Source: Lepas anatifera (taxonomy: Eukaryota; Arthropoda; Thecostraca; Lepadidae). From it: 64,000 nt of DNA. The position numbers were made by a program, and so were the translations under genes. A model generated the notes under the pieces. That model made no database searches. It saw nothing but the letters and a program-made list of their open reading frames with translations, and was not told the DNA's origin. Shown here in pieces: positions 24,553-36,470 of this stretch. How positions within the stretch are numbered: the stretch's first letter is position 1; every line of letters begins with the position of its first letter. The stretch lies in contig JAOTON010000198.1 of the NCBI GenBank assembly GCA_034440635.1, forward strand, positions 558,001-622,000, in the 5' to 3' direction.

Positions 24553-27327
24553 TATCCAATAACGTTTTCGTAAGACAGAGCTGATGATATATGACCAACT
24601 GATTTCGATTTAGAAAGCCAAGACAAGCTACCTCTTCTGAAATATGATCATGGAATCTCATGAAATATCGTCATTTTATGCCAGAATTATCTTGAGTGGC
24701 TTCTACTGGGCTTCGTGTGCATTTTGATCACAACTGGGTGTTAAATGATACGGCATTGAAGGTGTCCTAAATCCCAAAACCACATGACAGCTATATAAAT
24801 TGGGAACACCAGGATACACATACGCTACGCTTTGTGCTGTTACACTGACTTAGTTCGTGCGCTGCCTGACCTGTTTGTTGTTACGGTGCTTGGCTGCCAC
24901 CACTTTCCTGGTCTCGCTGAACATTCTGATGCGCCGAGTGGATACGTAGATTGTTATGACACGTGGATGTAGGCTTGCACGAACCCTCGGAAATGACATT
25001 TGATGTCTAACGGGCGGACAACCGTGCTCCTGTTTACTTATTGAAAAGGTTTTCCAGCTCCATTACGGTTTGGCACCAGGTTAGTGACGTTGCCATGGGG
25101 TCGCCCCAGCTTAAACTACCTATGCATTCGGATGGTATTCTGCCAAGTTGGCCGTTAAGCACAGGCCGGAGCGTTTCCCCAGGGTGGGGTCCAAGTCGCA
25201 GAGTTTGGCAGCGACGTAGCCTGCCACAAAGGCCTTCGCTTCTTCGTTCGGGGATGTTGTATGGTTGGCGTCCCCACCGGCTCTCAGTACGCCCAAGAGG
25301 AAGGAACCATCGACCTCGGTAGGAGAGAACCGTTCACCTTGGTGTACAAACCCTCGGTAGCACGACCCTCCACCGCCTGTCTGTTATCGTCTAACCCAAG
25401 ATTAGGGCTGGGATGTCAGCTGTGGCCTAGTCGCTCTCATTGCCGAGCTGTAGGGCTGGCGTCTGGTGAGCCGACGGATCTGCTTGGACCGGCCACCAGC
25501 TGTTTGGAACTCCTGTGGAGATCAGCATCAGCTGGCTCGGCGCGATCATCAGATTTCTAAGTCTGATCTGCACCTCTGCCGCGGATGGGTGGTTGTTGGC
25601 TGCTCCTAGGACCCGCGGCTGAGAAGAGAGATTCTCCACAACGTCCTTGTTACATCGGTACGCCAGGGTCTATGTGATGAGGCTGCCTGCTTGCAGTTGG
25701 CATGGTAACTTACTCAGGTGCGATCGTTCCCACCGGTCGACCTGGCGAGCTCCTCGTGGTAGGTGCTCCATTTTGGTGAGAGTCTCCTGCAGCTTTTGCT
25801 CTACTCCAGCTGTCACGCCGAAGCCGTGCCTCTCCTGAACATCGTGAGCAGCCCCGCTGTTCTGTACTTCGGATCGACGGTGAGGATGGCGTTCGCCTCC
25901 CTCCGTGCGTCGGTGCGGAGGGCAGGTATTTGCCGTCATAACGGTGTGTTGGGACGACATCTGAGCTGCCAGGTAGGGCTGCTCTGTCCTCGTGCCTGAA
26001 ATAGAAAGACCTGACCCAGACGACGCCTGCCGACATCCTCCGATGTGAGAAATGTCTGCTCACAGGGTCATGAGTCTTTTATGCCCCATGGAAACCTCAA
26101 TTTTTGTTGCATTCTGTGAAACGACGTACCAAGTCTTCATAGATTCTTAAGAAACTTCTGATTTCGTAATACTACTTTTTGCCCTCTTTCGAAAGTGTGA
26201 TATGCATTTTAAGGCGTACTGCTGCATCATATTGGCACAGTTTGAAAACCAAAACACACGTGTTTTTCTTTACTCGTATTATATCAGCATATATTCATTT
26301 AGCTTTGGTAGAGGACACGGTGGCAAGACGGCGATAATCGTGTCTAGGTATCTACGTCTTATTGCTTTTAATGCGACTGCAATGTAATTTGGTCTGAAAA
26401 TTTTGTGAACTTTAATGTGACTCGGCCCTCGAACACATTAGGTGCCGTGCGTATTTCTGGGAGTAGCACCATGTGACGAAAAATGCTCTCAAACCTTTAT
26501 TGTCCCAATTGATCGGGTTAGGCGGGCTTTGGCAAATGTTATATCTATTGAAATATTTTTTCCACGGAAACCTTCCCGTGTTTATTTCATTTTCCTTTTA
26601 TGTATTACTATATCACCAACAGGCAGGGCCTACTGACAGTTAAGTAATGCAGTCAAAACACCAAACGAGATTTGAAACCTGCATTAATGTTTTGTTTCGA
26701 AACAATGACCGACAGACAATCATTCTGATTGGGCTTGGTAGCCCAGAATCTTATTTTCAATTAAATTTAACAGCTTATATCTATATTTTCTAGCCTGGGT
26801 ATAATGAACCCTGAGACAGATGAAGGTGAATAATGCAGGGGGTTGCACTCCGGCTCTTGAACTTGGGCCGAAACTGGCAACTGCCAATCTGACAGCCGCA
26901 ACTCCGCTGGGAGGGCGATGACGTCAGCGAACGCCGTCAAACGCTTAGCAACGCCTTGTCGCTGTGGATTGTAGATGGTGTGCTGAGGCATTCCGGGGAA
27001 GGTTCAGTGCTAGGGGAAATAATACCGGTTTTACGTGGATGGGGGGAGGGGGCAATGAAACATGGCGTGAAAATGTAAATTATGAGCTGGTCGTCGATTG
27101 GTGATGAAATTTACACTTTTTCTACCGTGATTCAGTTATGTCAACTCATTGAAGCTGATGTTCGGAATCCGACTTTTCAAATTTTACGCAGGCTTTATGG
27201 GACAATTGATCCATACATTTGCACCTAGACCGATAAGAGAGATTCCCACCAGGTGAAACTCACCGGTTTTGGGGCCCCACTCATATAATGGGCGTTCCAA
27301 AAGTTGATTTAAGGAGTCTAAACGCCA
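24553..27327. other. Unassigned; GC-richer open stretch at 25040-26060
   Basis: 25040-26060 is GC-richer and open on both strands for up to 117 codons. On the minus strand a pyrimidine tract ending TTTCTATTTCAG (about 26005-26016) precedes a stretch open to a stop at about 25670, which would fit one exon, but the product has no domain I recognise. It could equally be a decayed retroelement gag region. A perfect cAMP-response-element palindrome TGACGTCA lies near 26920. I call no gene here. Confidence 0.35.
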
Positions 27328-27560
27328 CCTGAATGTTGGAATCGTGACCCCCACCCCCAAGATTTGGTCTCTGGAGCTCCAAGAGCTGGTCCCGGGTTGC
27401 CTTAAGTGTTGGTATCGGGGCCCTCGAAAGTTGTCTCGGCGGGGGGGGCAACAGCTGATGTCGGGGACCCCCGAGGGTTGGCATCGGGGGCCCAATGAGT
27501 TGGTATCGGGGGACCACAAGAGTTGATCTCGAGGGCCCAAGAGGTGATCTTGGCGCCCCG
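27328..27560. repeat. Degenerate 21-24-bp minisatellite
   Basis: About nine imperfect units with consensus AGTTGGTATCGGGGGCCC, each starting (G/A)AG(T/C)TG. Unit lengths vary from 21 to 24 bp (the first 29). The overlapping 118- and 103-codon minus-strand frames are repetitive translations of the same units and are not supported as genes. Confidence 0.85.
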
Positions 27561-27780
27561 GCGATCCGGGATCTCATTTTCCGGGATTTCATTTTCCCCA
27601 GTGTTGGAAAATACAGACCAAATTTTGCCTAGTGTGTCGTAATCTAGGACGGACGCATAACAAAAAAGAACGTAATGAGATAAGAACGTCTACAAAATCG
27701 AACAGCGAGACTATTGACCGGGACCGAGAAGGACGCCAACAGACAAACTCTGACAAGAATTGGGGTGGGATTACCTATGA

Positions 27781-28047
27781 ATTAGAAGAAAAACATATAC
27801 AATCAAGATATATCATAACCTAATTGATCACAGCTCAAAAATTCATCCGCTCATCAGGTCCATTATTTCAGACATACGCATCCAATCCATTGGTCGTCTT
27901 CTTAGAAACTCCACTAATCAAACATTGCCTTCGAACAGAACTGCTGCTTCCCAAAAATATTTTGTACCAGCTTCGACTAAGTTTGGAAATCTGCTTCCAT
28001 TGTCAATTAGATCTGAAACAGGCACAAAATATTCAGTAATCGAATAG
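27781..28047 (+). pseudogene. 3'-terminal fragment of a second LINE ORF2
   Basis: In frame from 27781 to the stop at 28045 the translation includes YTIKIYHNLID, SNRTAASQKYFVPASTKFGN and NLLPLSIRSETG. The pattern KI(Y)..L(I/V)D ... R(T).(Q)(K)(Y/S)F.P..(T)(K/R).(W/G)N.LP..IR is the usual C-terminus of many non-LTR retrotransposon ORF2 proteins; here the typical Trp is Gly. Just upstream, in another frame, lies a WG.ITYELEEK-like remnant, so a frameshift probably separates it. The type differs from the tail of the LINE at 28860-31044. It is a short relic, with no RT palm upstream. Confidence 0.6.
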
Positions 28048-28202
28048 ACAAGCATTTTGGGAGTGCCGGTCTACCCAAATTATACAGAATTGGTACCAGA
28101 TTCGGTAATTTATCACACACTAAATCACGACCAGGAGTTTCCGGTCTTAATTCTGACGTCATCAAATTTCAGCTGACGGAGTCACCAAAATGTTCATGTG
28201 GT

Positions 28203-28425
28203 CATACGCGTCGGAAAAGGGGGCCAGGGGGCCTGCCTCCCCCACTTTTTGGCAAAAATTTTCTGATCTCAGTCAAAATGAGAGAAAACCGGACATTCTT
28301 ATATCCAGCCGCTGCGGGAGGCAACAAGAGCCCAAATTCGACGTTTTGGTCCTGACATTGAAAGTTTTCTGTAGCATCAGGTTGAAGTTTGGCTGCCCCC
28401 ACTTTTGCCGGTGGCGACACTTATG
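28203..28425 (+). mobile_element. hAT-like MITE, family C copy 1
   Basis: A 223-bp element that begins CATACGCGTCGG and ends GGCGACACTTATG. Flanks CATGTGGT (28195-28202) and CATTTGAT (28426-28433) agree at 6 of 8 positions. It is the reverse-oriented relative of 43869-44099, which has a perfect duplication. Shared internal text includes TTTGGC(A/C)A-AATTTNCTGATCT and the near-terminal TTGAAGTTTGGCTGCCCCC. Confidence 0.82.
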
Positions 28426-28527
28426 CATTTGATTACAAACATGGGAGTAGCGAACATTTTACTCTGAGCTGTATAAACTTTCAGTGCCAAAGAGAAGCGA
28501 ACGTCAGAAATACTCCAAATAGACTTC

Positions 28528-28656
28528 AGGTGTTTACTGGCCTGTCTCCTAGAATCCTGGATGTGAAATAGATTTAATATTCGACATTTCTCATCATCGA
28601 AGTGTATTAGATCTATTTCACATCCAAGATTCGAGGAGATAGGCCAGTACACACCT
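28528..28656. repeat. 46-bp inverted repeat with 37-nt loop
   Basis: Arms 28528-28573 and 28611-28656 are reverse complements with four mismatches; the inner 16 bp (GGATGTGAAATAGAT and neighbours) is perfect. Part of the loop can extend the stem (TAATA against TATTA). It lies just upstream of the LINE. It could be a snap-back duplication or a source of hairpin RNA. Confidence 0.93.
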
Positions 28657-28859
28657 TATCAATTTCTGATCATGCTCCTCGCCTCAGCACTCCGAAACCT
28701 GTCAACAAACAGACTTCAGATTGACTCGAAAATCAAGACAAACGAACATTCTTCGTTATGGTACTCTCTTTATACATTCTTCTTTATGGTTGGCACTCGA
28801 TTTTGTCATTTCAGTCCACATAGATTTATCAGAATGATCTGTGACATTCCTAGGCTACG

Positions 28860-31044
28860 GAGAAAGCCTGTTGTGGTAAATTCTAGGACGTTAGGCAGGA
28901 TCAGCACTGATGCATACCATCGCGACCTCTTAAACCATGACTGGACTCCCGTTTTACCGTCACTTCTATGACCAATAAGTGGAATGTTTTCTCGCGTATT
29001 ATGAGCGACATTTTAGACGTGCATGCACTGCAAAGGGACATCAAGATCAGAAATTCCAATGCATCACACGTGTCTAGCTCCACTGGTGACCTGATGGCGG
29101 CTAGGGCTGCAGCGCTACGTTTACATGGCCACAGGTCCACTGAGTATACTGATCTTAATAGAGCTGTGCCGTCGGCCATTCGCTCTGATACCAAACTGGA
29201 CATAGCAGAACTGTTTTCCGCAATATCCGTAATATCGTCGGCGGAAAACGTGATAGTTGTGCTGTTACGCCGACCACCGATCCTAGCACTGTGAATGACT
29301 TTTTCGTTAATGTTGGACCCAGAGTGACCGCCGAGCCCGTGGTGCCGCCCGTTATCTGCCGGTGCGCCTGCCCCGTGTTGGGGCGTGCGGTTTTACGGTC
29401 AGGCCAGTCTCACTGCAATGCCTCCACCGCACTATCCTCAGCATGCGTAACTCAGCTGCTTGTGGTGATGATGGCTTGTGTATTAAGATCTTTAAAATGT
29501 CATTTCCCTGCGTTGGACACGTTCTGCTTCATATCGTAAACGAATGCCTCATTACCTGCGACATACCGTCATCCTGGAAGCATGCTCTAGTCCAACCGAT
29601 TTTTAAATCTGGTGGTCCAGCCGACCCGTCAAGCTTTCGGCCCACCTCAATTCTTCCCGTGATCTCAAAACTAGTCGAAAAAATTGTCCAAAGACAGCTC
29701 CACCACTACCTCGCGTCAAATCATCTCCTGGCTTCCACCCAGCATGGTTTTCGCCCTCAACACTCTACCTAAACGGCGCTGCTGACTAGGTCTAACAAAA
29801 TTCTCTCGGCCATGGACCAATCTGAAATCTCCCTGCTTTGTCTGATAGATCTCAGTAAATGCTTTTACGTCATCAATCATTCTAGATTGCTCACTAAACT
29901 GCAGCTCCATGGCATTGACATCAAATGGTTCCAAAACTATCTGTCCGGTCACACCCAAAGTGCTCGTTCGTCTTCCCAGTAGCTCAGCAGTGAGTCAAAA
30001 TTCAATTTCACGAATTTCGGCTGCGCGACCAATCAACCAAGGAATTTTCCAAGGCAGCAGTTTGGGCCCCTTGCTCTACACCATCTTCTGTAACGATCTC
30101 GGTCTGTACGGAAACGGCTCTTTCATTGTCCAATACGCCGACGACACCCAAGTTCTAGTTTTAGGCAAAAAATCAGTTCTTTCGGACCAGGTGTCGGAGC
30201 TCGAAACCACGCTTTCTTCGCTTGATGCTTACTTTCACTTCAACGGTCTAAGAGTCAACGAGTCAAAATTCGAAATTCTGGCCATTGGATCTCAACAAAA
30301 TCTGCGCGGACTTCCAAAATTTTCCGTTAAGTTCCGCCAAACCACTATAACACCTTGCACTGAAGCTAGGAATATCGGTGTAACTTTTGACCGCCACCTG
30401 ACATGGGATACTCACGTCAACGCAGTGACGTGCAGGTGCACCGGGATTCTCGTCAGCTTGTCCCATTTGCGGCACTACCTCCCGCCTAATATCCTACCCT
30501 CCCTTGTTTTGGCCCTAGTATTTTCACAGGTCAGATACTGTCTCACAGTTTATGGGAATGGATCTAACAAAAATCTGGCTATTCTACAGAAAATTCTAAA
30601 TTTTGCTGCAAGAGTTATTTCTGGCAAAATAAAATTTGACCACATTTCGGAAGAACGGCGACGACTGGTTTGGCTGGATACACCAGGTTTGCTTACCTAC
30701 CAGACTCCATTGCTATTTCATAGGATACGTTGCAGTGGTGTTCCCGAGTCGTTGTCCTGTCAGGTTTACCGCAATCGCGAGCGCCCGGGCCGCTCCCACA
30801 GTACCCGACAGGACGAACTCCTGAGTTTGCCGGCTGCCCGGCGGGCTAACACGGCGGCGGACAAATAGTAGTACTTTGTATCAGGTATCTTGCTTTGTAC
30901 CGTTTGTTTTGTGAGAATGTAGCTGTTGGAAGATGCGTGTGTGGGAGATAGGCGCCTAGAATCAAGCTTTATAGCTCTTGCGCCAATCTCCAAACGATTG
31001 TTATATTTGTTTTGAGTTTATGGATAAATAAATTGGTGATGATG
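28860..31044 (+). mobile_element. Non-LTR retrotransposon (CR1/Jockey-group), 5'-truncated and frameshifted
   Basis: Recognisable ORF2 text starts near 28860 with the linker after the endonuclease (DAYHRDLLNHDWTPVL), continues through FSRIMSDILDVHA and NDFFVNVGPRV, and covers the full RT to a C-terminal tail ending at 30868. At least four frame changes and several stops break it. The 3' UTR (30869-31044) contains AATAAA and ends with a short TGATGATGA tail, the microsatellite-like tail usual for this group instead of poly(A). The endonuclease domain itself is not visible upstream, where the hairpin 28528-28656 and a hAT-like element lie. A copy of the 34.8-kb MITE family abuts the 3' end. Confidence 0.88.
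29362..30868 (+). pseudogene. Reverse transcriptase domain of the LINE, inactive
   Basis: Frame 1 from 29362 gives AACGDDGLCIKIFK and ILPVISKLVEKIVQ, then a TAA stop at 29770, then LLCLIDLSKCFYVINHS up to a stop near 29982. The protein then continues in frame 2 with GSSLGPLLYTIFCNDL, the catalytic QYADDTQ, the thumb region LRVNESKFEILAIGS, and NFAARVISG...DHIS. In motif A the expected catalytic Asp of the F-D-x-V block is Tyr (SKCFYVINHS; a single G-to-T change of GAC would explain it). The second catalytic pair, ADD, is intact. The stop, the frameshift and the lost motif A Asp make this copy incapable of encoding active RT. The 29909-30868 frame (319 codons) is the longest frame in the window that carries real homology. 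Confidence 0.88.
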
Positions 31045-31200
31045 ACTTCATTTAGGGGGGAGGCTAGGGGGCTCAAGCCTCCCCGTCATTACCTCGGATC
31101 AGCCTTTGGCTATGCATTTATTATAAGCACTCTGACATTTCGGGAGAGGGCTTGAGCCCCTAGCCAGCCCCCCCCACCCCACCCCCCTTTGTATCGGTCA
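31045..31200. mobile_element. Partial hAT-like MITE, family D
   Basis: Shares GGCTATGCATTT-TATAAGCACT, GACATTTCGGG-GAGGG and CCCTTTGTATC with the intact copy at 34819-34980. The left terminus is missing or replaced where the LINE tail joins. The right end reads GTATCGGTCACCG, diverged from GTATCCGCCACT. Confidence 0.65.
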
Positions 31201-31620
31201 CCGTTCGCACGCCTGTCTATTATCGCCCACTGACGTCCGAGCAGCAACTCATTCATTAGAGTCCTCTCCTATCCTCCTACTGATGTTTGTCAGTGCGCAA
31301 ATCTTGGCCTGAAAAATTATTATCTAACAAAAAGTATCTATTTTGCTAGGATACACCATTTTCGATGTTTGACACGACTTGTGACGCCACTCATTGCCTC
31401 AGCTCCATTAAATTAGCTACAACTCGAACAATGAGTGCTAAAAATATCGATGTTATAACGGTACATGACTAACTAATGATAATAATAAACAATAACTAAC
31501 TAGAAACGCGATGTCACCTGGGAGATTAATAGCGGAACAGTGTAGCAAATAGACCACATTTTATGCCCAAAAATAGAAAGTCGGACAATCCCAGTTAGAC
31601 GGTCGTCAGCAGTGGCTTCT

Positions 31621-31810
31621 GGCTACCTGGAGGTAGTGGCAGTGGCTACATAGAGGTAGTGAAAGTGGCTACCTGGAGGTAGTGGCAGTGGCTACCTAGA
31701 GGTAGTGGTAGTGGCTACCTGGAGGTAGGGAAGTGGCTACCTAGAGGTAGTGGCAGTGGCTACCTGGAGCCTGGAGGTAGTGGCAGTGGTTACCTGGAGG
31801 TAGTGACAGT
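31621..31810. repeat. 23-bp minisatellite, eight units
   Basis: Units of the type GGCTACCTGGAGGTAGTGGC plus AGT start at 31621, 31644, 31667, 31690, 31713, 31735, 31758 and 31788. CCTGGAGG and CCTAGAGG (or CATAGAGG) alternate over the first six units, so the array is really a 46-bp dimer. Each unit holds CTACCT-nn-AGGTAG, a 6-bp inverted repeat. The seventh unit has a 7-bp internal duplication. Confidence 0.95.
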
Positions 31811-34620
31811 TGGTAGGTAATTTGCACCTTCATTACCTTTCCCAATACTCTTCCTGTCGTTGGAGAAACCTTTAATTTTGAAGACAATTTGGGCCATCGG
31901 CGACGTGCGTGTGCGATCATAAATCTGACGTTTGCCCCCATTTTACCAAAAGACAGCACCTCAACCTTAATCCACTATGCTAGACGGTGGGGATGCGTTC
32001 CAGGTCTGTTGCGCTGCCCCTCCCCTTTCGAAAAAAGCTTCCCGACGGGGCGGGCTGGTGACACCGGATGACCTTAGTAGCTGGTACATGCTTAAAGCCA
32101 ATCAATTATTCGCATGTCAGTTATTTGAATTTTTCCATAGCACGGCGCTGGTTTCAGCAAGAAGAAAAAGTACCTTTCAGACGGGCTTCCGTTATGTCAT
32201 GAAACAGCCGATGCCTACTCAAAATATAAACAGAAATGAAGTTCTCTAATTTCCGCCGGTGAGTTATTTATTTACTTCGACAGCCTGCAAGACATTTCCA
32301 GGTTTCTCCACTCCGTGAGGGCTATTCCGAAACCATCGTCACAATAACAACAGTCACATAATATATATAACATAAAAGTATAACCATTAAGTATGTAAGA
32401 ATAATTTCAGCAACTGTCTTGCGCGGTTAACTGGAGAAGAAGGATTATAATGGATAAAAACAAGATGACAAAATGGCATGCTTATACAATGCATCGTGGC
32501 ATAGACACAGTTAAAATCATGCAACAGCTTATGAAGTAGGAAAATGTCCGCCCAGAGACACAGCATTGTATCACTTGCATGACACAATAACGTCATTCCC
32601 AGCAACATTTCCTGGTGAATCGTTTTGATATGCAAGTCTATTATGCCTCTCCGGCGGAAAATTAGACAACTTAATCGATCCAATAGCCTTGCAGCCTAGT
32701 CTGAGCTCCCGCAGCGAGAAAGCAGACTGAGCCCGCCATAAATGACCACGTGACAAAACTTCCCAACAACTCCCAGGAAATACGCCGGCGAGTCTGCTGC
32801 TATTATACCCGGATCGGGCTACAGCCTGTCCTGCAGATGGTGTTGCATAAGACAAATCATCAATGATTCCTGTCGCCTCCAGGAAAGTGTTCCATTTAGG
32901 TCGGTCTGCCGCGGGCAGTTGCAGTGGAAGGCCCGGCAATCGTTCACCGCATACCCTGCGGCCGGATATCGTTAGCTCCAACTTTTGTAACAGAGTTCGG
33001 CGACAGTTTGCTCTCCAATTGGAAGGGAGCTGGAGGGGGAGGAAGGGGGCAAATGTCAGGACGAGAAGATCGGCACTTCACGGGGCTTGGAGAAGTTCTG
33101 CAGAGTGGCATTGCTACGGACTTCTCATTGTGGAGGGGGAGGGGGCATGGACTCAGACATGGCCATGACCAGGGAAGGGAGTGGGAAGCCGAAGCTCCGA
33201 GCGTAGTGCCAGTCTTGAGGAATGCTATCGAGGCAATCCATCAGTTCTAAAATCGGGACCATATACGTAGGCTCACAGTGGTAGGAGGCGGAAAAAAACA
33301 AAACCCTTGATCGATTCGCTTAATTTAGGGAGAAGGTCCCCGACGCAGAACTAGAAGGAAGGTGCACCCCCGATGACCCTACTTTCAACACCAATGATCG
33401 GGAACCAGGGCGTCTTTAAAATGATTCGAACATGTCACAAAGGGCAGCAATTGCAGCCCTGGGGACTCCGAGCGACGGGAGCTGAAAATGGTTGAAAGTG
33501 AAGGTGCTGTGCGATTTTTCAGCCCTATAAGTCGCTACAAGTCATTCCAAGACCAAGTCCGTGCGTGATAAAATCAGGTTCAAATAAATGTATAAATGCA
33601 TATGCAGATGTCATCCAACACGGTCGAAGGTGGGTGCCTTACTGCCCTGCAGGCTTAACATAGGTGGCGCGCTGACAGATTTAGTGTGTCAGGTGCTCGC
33701 GGCCGGCAACAGATGGCAGCATTTGCGACATGCTCCGTTAGTTATATTGGACATACTTATTTGACTTTTAAGCACTGAAATCAGTGATGTTTTCAATGGA
33801 ATTTTTAGGTTCATGTTAAAAAATCATTAATTTACGCTGAGTGTATATTGTTAGTTTTATTCAGGCATCTCTAAGTCATGCGTTTTGTGATGGCGCCTGT
33901 CTGCATACTTGGTGCGCTCGGTGCCTCACTTCCTGCTCGGAATCTCTGAGAGACGGAGCTGACTCTCTGTTGCGACTGTGCCAGTTGATGCAGCCCAGAA
34001 CGTGATTGCAAGTTGTTTAATTCAATAAGTAACCTTTTTAAATGAACTGTAGTTTCAACTTTACACTTGTTCCAAAGGCTTGTATTTTTGCTGAATCGAT
34101 ATTACGGCCGTCGTGATAATTAAACGTATGACTTAAGGATCTCAATTTTACTCATGTTCACATTGTCTCTCCTGCGTGATTTGTTTATATTCTTAGACTC
34201 TTTTTCATTCTATGCAAAGCTTGTTTATTTAACAATTTTGTTCAAAATACTTTATTTTCACAACAGACTTTACTGTTCTGTGATTTCTGAACTGGACGCA
34301 CCTCCGGGGCTTTACCACTCGACCTCTGGCTGAAGACGCCCGGAGCTTTTTAAATACAGCATTCAGCTGCGGCCAACTTTGAACTGGAGCTGGAGTCGTG
34401 TTCGAGTGGAGCGCAGGCGGCGTTCTGAAGTTCAGCCCGCACTTGCACCTTAGATCACCGTCTTTCTTCTATCACAGCGGTGAGCGCCGTCTACATATTT
34501 CATACACTGGTGTTTCACCCCGCAGCGGCCATTAAGGATTGAAGAGCATTCAAGCACAGCTAAAGAATATGTGACTCTAAAGTTGGGCTCCTCAAAGCTA
34601 GCAGCTTACAGTAACTAAGT
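31811..34620. other. No gene recognised
   Basis: Frames up to 136 codons (32571-32981, minus strand) show no known motif. 34300-34500 is somewhat GC-richer but shows no splice-bounded coding exon that I can defend. Confidence 0.5.
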
Positions 34621-35055
34621 TAAGCTTTAGTATCCTCATGAGTAGACCTGTCTCTTCTGTGGCATTGTAAATACGGCCTAGAATCCACCATCTATTACTC
34701 ACGTTTTTTCACGGAGGCATAAGCTCACATCCAACTTGTTTATTTATTGTCCTGCTTAGTTTTATGCTAGGCTGAAGGAGCCTCACGAGCAAATATGTGA
34801 CGTCATATGGGCGCCAGACAGTGGCCGATCCAGGACTCCATCTCGGCGAGCCTAGAGGGCTCGAACTTCCCCCACCCCTCCGTTGCCTCGGTACAGTCTC
34901 CGGCTATGCATTTGCTATAAGCACTTGGACATTTCGGGGAGGGGCCTTGAGCTCCCCTAGCCCCCTTGTATCCGCCACTAGCGCCAGAAAATCCCTTTAC
35001 CTATCTCCAGCATTGAGAGATTTCCCAGCACCCAAGGCATAAAGGACATGTTTTG
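34621..35055 (+). repeat. Duplicated 435-bp segment, copy 1
   Basis: Begins TAAGCTTTAGTATCCTCATG and ends GGCATAAAGGACATGTTTTG. It is nearly identical along its whole length to 41601-42036, including the nested MITE at the same site. Flanks diverge abruptly at both ends. The next bases (35055 onward, GGGACATTGTCGCAAAAATT) match in reverse the bases just before copy 2. Confidence 0.95.
34819..34980. mobile_element. hAT-like MITE, family D, nested in duplicated segment
   Basis: A 162-bp element with left end CAGTGGCCGATCCAGG; right end read inwards TAGTGGCGGATACAAG. A perfect 8-bp duplication GCGCCAGA flanks it at 34811-34818 and 34981-34988. Relatives are at 41800-41962 and 31045-31200. Confidence 0.92.
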
Positions 35056-36093
35056 GGACATTGTCGCAAAAATTTTTATTGGCTAGATCAAAAGGTTACA
35101 AAAAGTTGTTTCAGAAGTCATATTCTCATTTTTGCAAATTCAGGCTCAAAATGCCTCAAAATCGGCCTCAAAGTCAACATTTATAGACGACTTTACCGAG
35201 TCCTTATGGTATCGATAAAATGACGTAGCCCCGGCTATGGCTATCAATTTATATATGAAAAAATGTCAAAAATTTCTTTTAAAGCAGTTCAATAGCTTGA
35301 ACCTATAACAGAAAAAATTGTTCTATAAAAATAACTTTCTAAAACGCTTCTGAAAGAGAAATATAGGACATTAAAGAAATACCATCAACCAATCAGAAGG
35401 CCAGTCCTTATAGGATCTGGTCACGTGGACTTATCTTACATCAATGTGATGTCATCACGGCTATCAATGAACTATCGATATTTACCATTTCGAAAGCCGC
35501 GGCAAACGCGGAGATATGAATACAAATTCTATAGCACTAATTAGCGCTGCGGTCAGGCCCGAATACCCTAAAGACTATAATTAATAATTGTTCGTTATTG
35601 CATGATTGCATTGCAGCTAAAATGATACAATAAAAAGATACAGGTAGCGCGATCCAGAAGAGCCTCTTTTGAGGCATGAAGAAAGCTTTTGGTGCTTTTT
35701 CAGACGAGGAGATTGTCACCTCTCCGGTCTCGTGATCTACATATCGTCGGTTATCTGTACGTATAATATTTTGAGCCTTTGATGTGGTCAATTGAGATTT
35801 TCTTAGAGGGAAAAAATGTATGCGTGAAAATTTAATGACACAATTTGAATTTTTGCCATCCATCTTTGCTGGCCACCAATGCCCATTGAGGTTTTGTGTA
35901 GTGAGTGTAGTTAGTTAAGTCAAACACTAATCCTATCAAATATGGGCAATGCATTTAATGTTTCTGTTCTGCATTAATTAGGTTCATGAAGTTGCCAGAT
36001 AGCAAATTGTATGCTCAATTGATAACTATTCATTTTGGCCCACTATTATAGCTGTGGTCTCGTTTCGTCTGTCAACACCAATCAGCGAGCAGC
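35056..36093. other. No gene recognised
   Basis: AT-rich. The first ~28 bp (GGGACATTGTCGCAAAAATT and onward to TTTATTG) looks like the terminus of another repeat family, shared in inverse orientation with 41570-41600; homology does not continue. Confidence 0.5.
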
Positions 36094-36101
36094 ATTGAGT
36101 C

Positions 36102-36470
36102 CCAGTCTGCAAAGTATGGCAGCAGGCTAGATGAGTCACACCAGCCACCTAAAATCATTGCACCGCCAGACACCAAAAATTCACACCAATCTGCCATATA
36201 CCATAGGGAAAATGCACCCTTTCCTACCCACACAATGCAATGCTTAGTCAATGCAATGCAATGCTTTTATTAGTCAAATACTTGTTATAAGGTCCCCTCC
36301 TGTGTCTTTATAACCATTCAGCCATTATTTGTTTGTTTTTCAGTGTCACCTTCCCTGCACCAGTCTGGGAAATTCACACCAGGTCGATGAAATTCACACC
36401 ACTCGCTCTTGTCTCCTAGGGCACTCACCCTGACAAGATCTCGTCGAAAATGCCATACTTTGCACACTGG
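36102..36470. mobile_element. hAT-like MITE, family E
   Basis: A 369-bp non-coding element. The 20-bp terminal inverted repeats have one mismatch: CCAGTCTGCAAAGTATGGCA on the left, CCAGTGTGCAAAGTATGGCA reading in from the right. A perfect 8-bp duplication ATTGAGTC flanks it at 36094-36101 and 36471-36478. The internal text has repeated TTCACACCA and AATGCAATGC motifs. It is the only copy in the window, with well preserved ends, so probably young. Confidence 0.94.
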
